DNA from: Fibrobacter sp. | GTDB taxonomy: Bacteria; Fibrobacterota; Fibrobacteria; Fibrobacterales; Fibrobacteraceae | Length of the DNA: 64,000 nucleotides | NCBI GenBank assembly: GCA_017412605.1 | Contig: JAFPWY010000008.1 | Span: 124,001 to 188,000 of the forward strand | Reading direction: 5' to 3' | Shown here: in pieces, positions 34,060-41,290 of the stretch | Layout of the letters: every line of letters starts with the position of its first letter | Numbering within the stretch: position 1 is the stretch's first letter | The notes under the pieces: generated by a model | The model's database searches: none | What the model saw: the letters and a program-made list of their open reading frames with translations, nothing else | What the model was told of the DNA's origin: nothing | Position numbers and translations under genes: made by a program

Positions 34060-35307
34060 TTAGCGAGCCACAGACACCATCTTGACCCGGTTGCCGTCCT
34101 TGACCATGTAGACACCGGTCATGCCGAACTTGGCCTTGATGGCGTCAACGAGGTTCACTCCTTCAGCCCTGGTCACGACACCGAGCAGGCGCCCCTGCAT
34201 ATCGAACACCTGACATTCAGAGGCATTGACCTGCATATGGAACGATTCTGGGATGGCATTGATGACGGCCTCGCTGGCTATGGAACTGCTCACCGGAATA
34301 ATGCCGATCGTCGCAGAACTGGATGTAACGTTGGAACTGGAAATCGGCGAAAGGATGGTAACGATAGAAGACGAAGAAACCCTATCAGGCCAGAAATTCC
34401 TGCTGCTCGAAGCCGGAGCCGCCACGCTGGAGCTGCTCCTATGGGAACGGCGGCTGCTCGAACTCGAGCGAACCGAAGCGCTGGACACCGCTCTCCTTGA
34501 GCTGCTGGATTTCGGCGTAACCTGCGTTTGGGTTTCCGAGCCGCTCGGACTCCCCTTGTTGCTCATCTTGAAATACGTAAAGTCGATCTTGCCCGTCGCG
34601 CCGCCACCGGCTTCGGCCAGCACCTTGACCTCGTACATCTTCCCGAGTTTCAAGCCGACTTCCGCCCATTTCTTGAAATGGGCGGTAATGTCGATATGGC
34701 CGCACTGGCGGGCATTGCGGCGCACGCTGAAGAACTGCGGGAAAGTCGACGTCCCTTCGATAGAAGGCTGGTTCACGCGGGTGTACGTGTAGATGTCGTA
34801 CGTGTCTCCATCCACGGTGATTTCACCCTTCTTGGTGCCAAGATATTGCGTGCTCGGCTTGGTGAACCAGTCGTCCACAATGTAATACTCGACCAGCGGA
34901 TTCTGCGTCCATCCATAAATGCCTATATAGGAATATGCCGCATTGCCCGATTTCGTAAACTTGTAATCGGCCGTAAAATAGCCAATCTGGTCATGCGTCT
35001 GCGAACTATTGTACTTGAATCCAACGCGAGCCAGGAAATCGTTCGAACCGTTCCATTCCGCAGAGAATGTCCCGTCGTTGTAGTAAGTCATCGAGTTATT
35101 GCCACCCTGGTACCAGATTTCGTAATGGTATCCCGAGTTCCCGATATTCCCTGTAACGCTGGAATTGTTTTGGCCCCTGGTTGTAGTTCCGGAACCGCTA
35201 TGGCCGCCCGCTTCAGAACAGGCATCCGCGAATGCTGGCGTCGCCAATCCAATGGCAATGCCGAAAAACAAGGCTACTTTCGTAACCTCTAAGAACTTGT
35301 TACTCAT
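34060..35307 (-). CDS. GH11 endo-1,4-beta-xylanase with poly-serine linker and C-terminal module
   Basis: The product has 415 residues and hydrolyses internal xylan bonds outside the cell. The signal peptide ends near FADA. The GH11 jelly-roll spans about 45-250. The nucleophile is Glu140 in NPLVEYYIVDDW, the acid/base is Glu232 in LAEAGGGATG, and the FPQFFSVRR and GHIDITAHFKKW strands are present. A Ser/Arg linker (RRAVSSASVRSSSSSRRSHR, about 270-305) is unusually basic. The last 50 residues are the shared module (VFDMQGRLLGVVTRAEGVNLVDAIKAKF...YMVKDGNRVKMVSVAR), possibly a secretion or attachment signal. The ATG at 35307 starts the signal peptide; the frame upstream runs into the leader and terminator. 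Confidence 0.93.
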   Translation of the reverse strand: MSNKFLEVTKVALFFGIAIGLATPAFADACSEAGGHSGSGTTTRGQNNSSVTGNIGNSGYHYEIWYQGGNNSMTYYNDGTFSAEWNGSNDFLARVGFKYNSSQTHDQIGYFTADYKFTKSGNAAYSYIGIYGWTQNPLVEYYIVDDWFTKPSTQYLGTKKGEITVDGDTYDIYTYTRVNQPSIEGTSTFPQFFSVRRNARQCGHIDITAHFKKWAEVGLKLGKMYEVKVLAEAGGGATGKIDFTYFKMSNKGSPSGSETQTQVTPKSSSSRRAVSSASVRSSSSSRRSHRSSSSVAAPASSSRNFWPDRVSSSSIVTILSPISSSNVTSSSATIGIIPVSSSIASEAVINAIPESFHMQVNASECQVFDMQGRLLGVVTRAEGVNLVDAIKAKFGMTGVYMVKDGNRVKMVSVAR

Positions 35308-35462
35308 GTCCAACTCCATTAATGCCAACAGTCCCCCTTTGCATTCGCAAAAAGGGCCCATTGGCCAACCTAGTGAGTAAAATAAACTGAAATTTTCCGC
35401 AACGTGCCGACTGTAAACATTTGTTCGTTGCAAAAATGTCAAAAACAAGCTAATTTCAGCGC

Positions 35463-35497
35463 AAAAGAAAAGGTACCCCGCCGAACGAGGCACCTTT
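35463..35497 (-). terminator. Terminator of the second GH11 gene
   Basis: The same imperfect hairpin as 33984-34022 (AAAGGTGCC / GGC..ACCTTT), 39 bases after the stop codon at 35536. The last 190 bases before the 34060-35307 gene are therefore a duplicated terminator-plus-leader cassette. Confidence 0.7.
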
Positions 35498-35535
35498 AAC
35501 AATATAAGGAGTGTTTTAGATTTGAAAAGCTTTTG

Positions 35536-37122
35536 TTAGCGGGTCACGGAAATCGACTTGACCTTGCCGCCAATCTTCACCATGTAGACACCGGCCTTGC
35601 CGAACTTGGCGAAGATAGCGTCGTTGAGGGAAGCGCCATTGGCGAAGGTTACGCTACCCAGAGAACGGCCCTGCATATCGAACACCTGAGCCACATGGCT
35701 GGTCCTGTTCATGCGGACATTTGCCAAGGTCAGCGGATCATCCGGATTGGTGTTCACGCCCGGATCGGTGCCCGGATCAGTGCCAGGATCCGTACCCGGA
35801 TCAACATTAGCTGCACCCGGCAGGCTGAACTTCACATAGTCCACATTCGTATTTGCATTCGCGATAGTGATGCGGAGCTTGTGTTCACCAGCAGTCAGGG
35901 TTGCCTTGCCCTTGGCAAGTTCATAGGCATTCCAGTCATCTGTAGTTCCCGTGAAAGCGAGAGAAGCAAGAGCCGTGCCGTCCAGGGACAGTTCAAGCGT
36001 ACCTGCACCGGAACCATTCGAAACGTTGGCTTCGATATCGTATTCACCGGCCTGAGTAACGTTAATGGTGTATTCGAGCCATTCATCAGCAGCCGTGTAG
36101 CCGATAGCCTTGCCAGAGCCGCCATTCACGATGTCAACATAGGCATAGTCTTCACCGCGATAGTCGTGGTCACCGTCATCACCCGATGCACCCTGCGCAC
36201 CGCTGTACGTAACGCCTTCGTTGCCTTCGTCAAAGTTTTCGGCTTCGACAGTACCCGGAATCGTGGCAGCAGTGCCACCAAACGCCTTGCGTTCGATTTC
36301 CTTCGGCGGAACGACCTCGGAAGGAGATCCGTTATCCTTCATATCGAAGTAGGTGTATTCCACGGAACCCGTAGCGCCACCACCAGCTTCGGTCATGAGC
36401 ATCACTTCGGTCACCTTACCGAACTTCAGCGATGCAGAGCCACCGCCCTTGGAACCCTTCAGCTGCTTGTTCTGGCCAGTGAAGAGTTCGTCCCACTTTT
36501 TGAAGTGGGCGGAAATATCGATATGGCCGCACTGACGGGGATTCTGACGGATACTAAAGAACTGAACGAACGTGGAAGTTCCCGACTTGGAGGGTTCCTG
36601 CTGGCGGAGGAAGGCATGGATGGTATACTTGGCTCCATCAACTTCGATTTCGCCAAACTTTTCACCGACGTAGTTTTCGCTCGGCTTGCTGTACCAGTCG
36701 TCCACGATATAGTATTCGGTTTCCGGGTTAGCGGTCCAGCCATAAATACCGATATAGCCGTACTGGGCAGAACCCGTCTTGCTGTACTTGTAATCAACAG
36801 TGAAATACTTGGATTTATGGTCAATACCGCCACCACCATACTGGTAACCCACACGGGTCAGATAGTCGTTGGAATTGTTCCAGTTGGCCTTGAACGTACC
36901 ATTGTCATAGTAAGTCATCGAAGCGCTGCCGCCCTGGTACCACTGTTCGTAACCCCACGGGGTGCCACTGATAGAGCCGACCGAGTTGCCACTCACGCCA
37001 TGGCCGGAACCTGCAGACTTGCTCATCTGATCCTTACAAGCATCCACAGCGAAGGCGCTGCCGAGGCCGAAAGACAGTGCAAATGCGAGGCTTAATTTGG
37101 TTATTTTGGAATAGTTCTTCAT
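35536..37122 (-). CDS. GH11 xylanase with CBM6 carbohydrate-binding module
   Basis: The product has 528 residues. A signal peptide (to about residue 25) is followed by the GH11 domain (about 45-260) with nucleophile Glu136 in NPETEYYIVDDW and acid/base Glu245 in MTEAGGGATG. A CBM6 module follows (about 288-425): TIPGTVEAENFDEG, ADEWLEYTINV and NVDYVKFSLPG are typical and predict xylan binding. A linker of repeated PGTD units replaces the poly-serine linker of its neighbours. The C-terminal module is present (VFDMQGRSLGSVTFANG...ISVTR). A palindrome at 37199-37216 lies about 77 bases before the start. Confidence 0.94.
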   Translation of the reverse strand: MKNYSKITKLSLAFALSFGLGSAFAVDACKDQMSKSAGSGHGVSGNSVGSISGTPWGYEQWYQGGSASMTYYDNGTFKANWNNSNDYLTRVGYQYGGGGIDHKSKYFTVDYKYSKTGSAQYGYIGIYGWTANPETEYYIVDDWYSKPSENYVGEKFGEIEVDGAKYTIHAFLRQQEPSKSGTSTFVQFFSIRQNPRQCGHIDISAHFKKWDELFTGQNKQLKGSKGGGSASLKFGKVTEVMLMTEAGGGATGSVEYTYFDMKDNGSPSEVVPPKEIERKAFGGTAATIPGTVEAENFDEGNEGVTYSGAQGASGDDGDHDYRGEDYAYVDIVNGGSGKAIGYTAADEWLEYTINVTQAGEYDIEANVSNGSGAGTLELSLDGTALASLAFTGTTDDWNAYELAKGKATLTAGEHKLRITIANANTNVDYVKFSLPGAANVDPGTDPGTDPGTDPGVNTNPDDPLTLANVRMNRTSHVAQVFDMQGRSLGSVTFANGASLNDAIFAKFGKAGVYMVKIGGKVKSISVTR

Positions 37123-37198
37123 AATTTACTCCTCATAAAGTTATTGTTTATAATATATGTGCTAAACCGCAAGAAATAGCGTAAAAAGACCAAAAGTC

Positions 37199-37216
37199 GT
37201 TGTTATAAGAAACAAC
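37199..37216. promoter_or_regulatory. Palindromic operator candidate upstream of the CBM6 xylanase gene
   Basis: GTTGTT - 6 bases - AACAAC, followed outward by the conserved string ACAAAACAGTTTACAA. It is 77-94 bases before the start codon and about 40 bases upstream of the AT-rich TATATTATA box. The matching site for the next xylanase gene is at 38601-38620. Confidence 0.5.
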
Positions 37217-37259
37217 ACAAAACAGTTTACAAACAATCATTTCACAGCTTTTTTTTGAC

Positions 37260-37293
37260 AAAAAAAGACCCGGTTCCGGGAGGGAATCGGGTC
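37260..37293 (-). terminator. Terminator of the third GH11 gene
   Basis: GACCCGATTCC / GGAACCGGGTC stem (one mismatch) followed by seven T residues on the minus strand, 22 bases after the stop at 37315. Confidence 0.85.
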
Positions 37294-37314
37294 AAAAATC
37301 GTTAAAATCGCGAT

Positions 37315-38526
37315 TTAGCGTTCTACAGAGATCATCTTAGCGACGGAACCGCGCTTGACCATGTAGATGGCCGAACGAGCGAACTTGCTTCCGACGGCAT
37401 CCTTGAGAGACGAGCCATCCCTCAATTCGACCAGGCCAAGGAACTTGCCCTGCATGTCGAACACCTGGTAGGTGCCAGCCATGCCAAAGTTCTTGATTTC
37501 GACCGGGAGGGCATTAGTTCCGGAGCTGCTGGAGCCGGTAGCCACAGCCGGAGCCACGGAGCTAGAAGAGTTGCTCGGGGCAACAATAGCAGACGGATCT
37601 GCACTGCTAGACGTAGCGACAACAGAGCTGGAAGCCGGAGCGTCAGAGCTAGAGGACGCGGCTACAGAGCTGGAGGCCGGAGCCTTATCAGAACTGGACT
37701 TCGGAGCCGAAGAACTGGATTTCGGGGCTTCGGAGCTAGAAGACGGAGCTGCAGATTCGAGAGGATGAGCCTTGTCGGTCATCTTGAAGTACGAAACGTC
37801 GAACGAGCCCGAACCACCACCGGCTTCGACAAGCACCTTGGCTTCGTACATCTTACCCATCCTCATGCCGAGTTCTTCCCACTTCTTGAAGTGAGCCGTG
37901 ATGTCGATATGACCGCAAGAACGGGCACCCCTACGCTTGCTGAAGTACTGCGGGAAGGTCTGGTTACCCTTGATAGAGGGGGCGTTATTACGCGTGTTCT
38001 GATAAATTTCATAGGTTGCACCATCAACCGTGAACTCGCCCTTCCTCTGGCCCAGAAGGTTTGCACCCGGTTCGCTGAACCAGTCATCCACGATGTAGTA
38101 TTCCACGAGCGGATCAACCGTCCAACCATAGATACCGATGTAGTTATAGCCACCGGCACTACCTGATTTGCTCCACTTGAAGTAAGCATCAATAGGACCA
38201 AGTTCACTGTAAGACTTATCTTCGTTGTACTTGAAACCGACACGGGCAAGGAAGTCGCCGGTGCCATTCCAGCTGGCCTTGTACGTACCGTTGTCATAGA
38301 ACGTCATGTTATTGTTGCCACCCTGGTACCAGATTTCGTAATGGTACGGAGAGCTACCGACGTTCCCTGTAACGCTCTGGTTATTCTGGCCCTGGGTCGT
38401 CTTGCTATCGCCCTGGTGGCCCATTTCGTCTTTACAGGCATCGATTTCCTGGGCAAAAGAAAGACCTACGCCGCAGGAAAATGCAAGCGCAAGGCCTATT
38501 TTGAACATTTTTGATACTTTTTTCAT
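37315..38526 (-). CDS. GH11 xylanase with long poly-serine linker
   Basis: The product has 403 residues. A signal peptide (GLALAFSCGVGLSFA-QE) leads to the GH11 domain (about 50-250), very similar to that of the 34060-35307 gene (PYHYEIWYQGGNNNMTFYDNGTYKASW). The nucleophile is Glu142 (DPLVEYYIVDDW) and the acid/base is Glu234 (LVEAGGGSGSF). Residues about 258-330 are a Ser/Ala/Pro linker with repeats of the APKSSS/APASSS type. The C-terminal module follows (VFDMQGKFLGLVELRDG...YMVKRGSVAKMISVER). TAAGAGGAGT precedes the ATG. The palindrome at 38601-38620 is about 75 bases upstream. Confidence 0.94.
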   Translation of the reverse strand: MKKVSKMFKIGLALAFSCGVGLSFAQEIDACKDEMGHQGDSKTTQGQNNQSVTGNVGSSPYHYEIWYQGGNNNMTFYDNGTYKASWNGTGDFLARVGFKYNEDKSYSELGPIDAYFKWSKSGSAGGYNYIGIYGWTVDPLVEYYIVDDWFSEPGANLLGQRKGEFTVDGATYEIYQNTRNNAPSIKGNQTFPQYFSKRRGARSCGHIDITAHFKKWEELGMRMGKMYEAKVLVEAGGGSGSFDVSYFKMTDKAHPLESAAPSSSSEAPKSSSSAPKSSSDKAPASSSVAASSSSDAPASSSVVATSSSADPSAIVAPSNSSSSVAPAVATGSSSSGTNALPVEIKNFGMAGTYQVFDMQGKFLGLVELRDGSSLKDAVGSKFARSAIYMVKRGSVAKMISVER

Positions 38527-38600
38527 TTTGAACTCCTCTTAAAGTATTACCTATAATATAGGCGGGGATACAAAAAAGGCTCAAAGAAAAAAGCAAAATA

Positions 38601-38620
38601 CGTTGTTAGTGCAAACAACG
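38601..38620. promoter_or_regulatory. Palindromic operator candidate upstream of the third GH11 gene
   Basis: CGTTGTT - 6 bases - AACAACG, a perfect 7-bp inverted repeat, followed by CAAAAAAGTTTACAATT as at 37199. The distance to the start codon (75-94 bases) is the same as at the neighbouring gene, although the sequence between differs. Confidence 0.55.
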
Positions 38621-38643
38621 CAAAAAAGTTTACAATTGGGGGA

Positions 38644-38707
38644 GCCATGGCCAACGACCATGGCTGCTAAACTAGATGACCCGATCCCGAAATGGCGAAA
38701 TCGGGTC
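38644..38707 (-). terminator. Hairpins after the fourth GH11 gene
   Basis: GACCCGAT / ATCGGGTC (38678-38707) with a 14-base loop resembles the stem at 37267 but lacks a T run on the exit side. A second hairpin, GCCATGG / CCATGGC (38644-38664), lies further downstream. Together they may end transcription, with less certainty than the others. Confidence 0.4.
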
Positions 38708-38729
38708 AAAAACGGTGATTATCGTTAGA

Positions 38730-39875
38730 TTAGCGCTTTTCGACAGAGATGACCTTGACGGCGGCACCCTGCTTAAGCAGATACATTCCGGACTTTCCGA
38801 ACTTGTTCACGACGATTTCCTTCAGGGAAGCGCCAGCCTTCAGTTCAACAGTGCCGAGGTACTTGCCCTGCATGTCGAATACCTGGGCGGTACCGGACAT
38901 ACGGAAGACCTTCATTTCGGCAGGGAGAGCGAGAGCAGAGGAGCTAGAGCCCTGAGCGGCAATGTCACTGCTGGAAGCCGGAACGGCACCAGAAGAGCTA
39001 GAAACCGGAGCAACATCAGAAGAGCTAGAACCAGCAACATCAGAAGAGCTAGAAGCCGGAGCAGCTTCAGAAGAGCTGGAGGCCGGAGTTTCAGAAGAAC
39101 TGGGAGCAGCACCTTCGATATAGACCTTGGCATAGGGGAAGTCGTACTCGCCACGGGCATTTGCACCCGAATTGCTTCCGGCTTCGCCAAGAATCTTGGC
39201 TTCGTGCATCTTACCCATCTTCATACCGAGTTCTTCCCACTTCTTGAAGTGGGCGGTAATGTCGATGGTACCGCAATCGCGCATTGTGGTACGGACGCTG
39301 AAATACTGCTTGAAATAGGTATTGTCACCATCGATGGAATAGGAAGTGCGGTCACCTTCATAAACCTTGTACTTGGCACCGTCAATTTCATACTCGCCAT
39401 GAGACTTTGCAGAAGAGCCCTGGGCAACCCAGTCACCGGGCATGTACTGGCTACCGGAGTTGTCCACGATATACCATTCCACCAGAGGTTCACGGGTCCA
39501 ACCGTAAATACCGATGTAGGAATAGTCGATTCCGGAAAGATTACCCTTGACCAGCTTGAAATCAGCCTTCATGTGGCCAATTTCCTGGTGGGTCTTATCG
39601 CTATTGAAAGAAAGACCTGCACGGCACAGATAGTCCTTGGCACCGGTCATCTTGCAGTTGAAGGAACCATCGTCATAGAACGTCGCGGAACCACCGTTGC
39701 CGCCTTCGTTCCAAAGTTCGTAGCCAATTCCATTGCTGAAAGCATCCACTTTATTCGTGGAAACCTCCACCTTAGAACCGCTATGGGCGGCAGTTTGGCA
39801 AAAATCCTGAGCCAAAGCGCCAGAAGCGGCAAAAGCCACACAAAGAGCCGAAGCTCCAATAATTCTCGTTTTCAT
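38730..39875 (-). CDS. GH11 xylanase, divergent subtype, with poly-serine linker
   Basis: The product has 381 residues. A signal peptide (MKTRIIGASALCVAFAASGALA) is followed by a GH11 domain that differs from the first three: an eight-residue-longer loop after the nucleophile strand (PLVEWYIVDNSGSQYMPGDWVAQGSS; Glu133) and an insertion near the acid/base (GEAGSNSGANARGEYDF; Glu231). Residues about 258-330 are a Ser-rich linker. The C-terminal module ends KVISVEKR. The ATG at 39875 is preceded by GGAGG at 5 bases. The GTTGTT palindrome is not found upstream, so regulation may differ. Confidence 0.92.
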   Translation of the reverse strand: MKTRIIGASALCVAFAASGALAQDFCQTAAHSGSKVEVSTNKVDAFSNGIGYELWNEGGNGGSATFYDDGSFNCKMTGAKDYLCRAGLSFNSDKTHQEIGHMKADFKLVKGNLSGIDYSYIGIYGWTREPLVEWYIVDNSGSQYMPGDWVAQGSSAKSHGEYEIDGAKYKVYEGDRTSYSIDGDNTYFKQYFSVRTTMRDCGTIDITAHFKKWEELGMKMGKMHEAKILGEAGSNSGANARGEYDFPYAKVYIEGAAPSSSETPASSSSEAAPASSSSDVAGSSSSDVAPVSSSSGAVPASSSDIAAQGSSSSALALPAEMKVFRMSGTAQVFDMQGKYLGTVELKAGASLKEIVVNKFGKSGMYLLKQGAAVKVISVEKR

Positions 39876-39969
39876 AAAACCTCCAAAGTTTGTACCAAAT
39901 ATAGATAAAAACTGCATTTTTTCTTGTTTTTTTTGTTTTTTTGCAATTTTCTGTAGTAATTAGCACAAT

Positions 39970-40004
39970 AAAAAAGGGTTTTTCTTGCCGAAAATCCCTT
40001 TAAA
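39970..40004 (-). terminator. Terminator of the fifth GH11 gene
   Basis: AAAGGG / CCCTTT with an AT-rich loop and a following T run on the minus strand, 26 bases after the stop at 40030. Confidence 0.65.
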
Positions 40005-40029
40005 ATCGTTATCAAGCCTTTTTTGCAAT

Positions 40030-41196
40030 TTATTTCGTCACGGAAAGTACCCTGAACACCCCGTCGGACTGCACCATATAGATACCCGATTTGCCGAATT
40101 TTGCAAAAATTGCGCCATTTTCGGTCATTCCCGCCGGGACGGTCACTTGGCCCAGAACACGGCCCTGCATGTCGAAGACGACCAGGTTACGGTCGGACGA
40201 ACCAACACGGGTCATTTGCGGCAGCGCCGTGGTCGATTCGGACGAGTTTGCGGCAGGTTTCAACTCCTGAGTTACAGAGCTAGAAGATTCGACGAGGACG
40301 TCGGAACTGGTCGGTGCGGCAGAGCTCAATTCCGGAACTACAGCGCTGGATTCCGGAGTCTCAGAACCGGAGGACTCGGCTACAGAGCTGGAGGATTCAT
40401 CAGGCCCACAGCAAGCCCTCGTTCCGACACGGAGGTACGTGAATTCCACAGAACCCGTCGCCCCATCGCCCACTTCGACCGAGGCGGCAATTTCAAATAC
40501 CTTCCCCAACTTGAGCACGGCACTCTTTTGGGCATTCCGGGACGTGGGAAGGGTTTCCGTCTGCCCCGTAAAGAGTTCATCGAGTTTCCTCAAATGGGCC
40601 GATGCGCTAATGGTGCCACACTGGCGCGGAGCCTCGCGAACGGCAAAATACTGCACATAAGTAGAAATGCCCGTCCACGATTCTATGTTGTCGCGCAAAA
40701 AGGCGTGAACCGAGTACTTGGCGTCATCAAGTTCGTATTCGCCGAGTTTCGGGCCGATATACGCCTCGTCTATTTCGCCGAACCAATCGTCCACAATGAA
40801 ATATTCGGCCTGCGGTTCTTCGGCCAAGCCATGGACGCCAATATAGCCGTAAGGGGTATTTCCGCTCTTGATAAACTTGAAATCTACGGTATAATTTCCG
40901 GTTTTGTAGGCATTATTAACGTCGCTGCGGATCCCGACTCGTGCCACATAGTCCCAAGTATTGCTCCATTCAGCCTTAAAAGTCCCGTCACCATAGTAGG
41001 TCATGGAGTTGTCTCCATCGGCCGACCACAGTTCAAAATTATACCCGGTACCGCTGATAGTCCCAGTCTGTTGACCCGTAATGCGGTGCGCTTCCCCCTG
41101 GTGAGCATCATTGATTGAGCAAATATCGGCCGCATAGGCCGAAATTGCAAGCCCCATCGTGAACACGAAGCCCGTTTTTAGGATTTCTTTTCTCAT
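40030..41196 (-). CDS. GH11 xylanase, most divergent copy, with Ser-rich linker
   Basis: The product has 388 residues. Signal peptide to about residue 22 (ISAYA-AD). The GH11 domain has nucleophile Glu131 in EPQAEYFIVDDW and acid/base Glu241 in SVEVGDGATG. GLAEEPQAEYF and ISASAHLRKLDE replace the more usual GWT.NPLVEYY and IDITAHFKKW, so the substrate cleft is altered although both glutamates remain. It resembles the CBM6 xylanase most (DELFTGQ, HAFLR, QYFAVRE). A Glu/Ser linker (about 262-320) and the C-terminal module (VFDMQGRVLGQVTVPAG) follow. It is the first gene of the array in transcription order. Confidence 0.9.
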   Translation of the reverse strand: MRKEILKTGFVFTMGLAISAYAADICSINDAHQGEAHRITGQQTGTISGTGYNFELWSADGDNSMTYYGDGTFKAEWSNTWDYVARVGIRSDVNNAYKTGNYTVDFKFIKSGNTPYGYIGVHGLAEEPQAEYFIVDDWFGEIDEAYIGPKLGEYELDDAKYSVHAFLRDNIESWTGISTYVQYFAVREAPRQCGTISASAHLRKLDELFTGQTETLPTSRNAQKSAVLKLGKVFEIAASVEVGDGATGSVEFTYLRVGTRACCGPDESSSSVAESSGSETPESSAVVPELSSAAPTSSDVLVESSSSVTQELKPAANSSESTTALPQMTRVGSSDRNLVVFDMQGRVLGQVTVPAGMTENGAIFAKFGKSGIYMVQSDGVFRVLSVTK

Positions 41197-41226
41197 ATTC
41201 CTGCACCTACCTTCTCAATAAACTAT

Positions 41227-41265
41227 AAAAAAAGAGGCCATCCCGGAGAGATTGCCTCTTTTTTT
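41227..41265 (-). terminator. Terminator of gyrA
   Basis: GAGGC / GCCTC with a 15-base loop and T runs on either strand; on the minus strand it lies 26 bases after the gyrA stop. It also leaves only about 30 bases for the promoter of the fifth xylanase gene. Confidence 0.75.
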
Positions 41266-41290
41266 ACTTTCTGAGTTCGTTTTTTACGGA

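Noticed and set aside
34240-37770. CRISPR-like or tandem repeat arrays within the xylanase genes (poly-Ser codons, PGTD codons)
   Set aside because: The repeats encode linkers in frame; there are no constant repeats separated by unique spacers and no cas genes.
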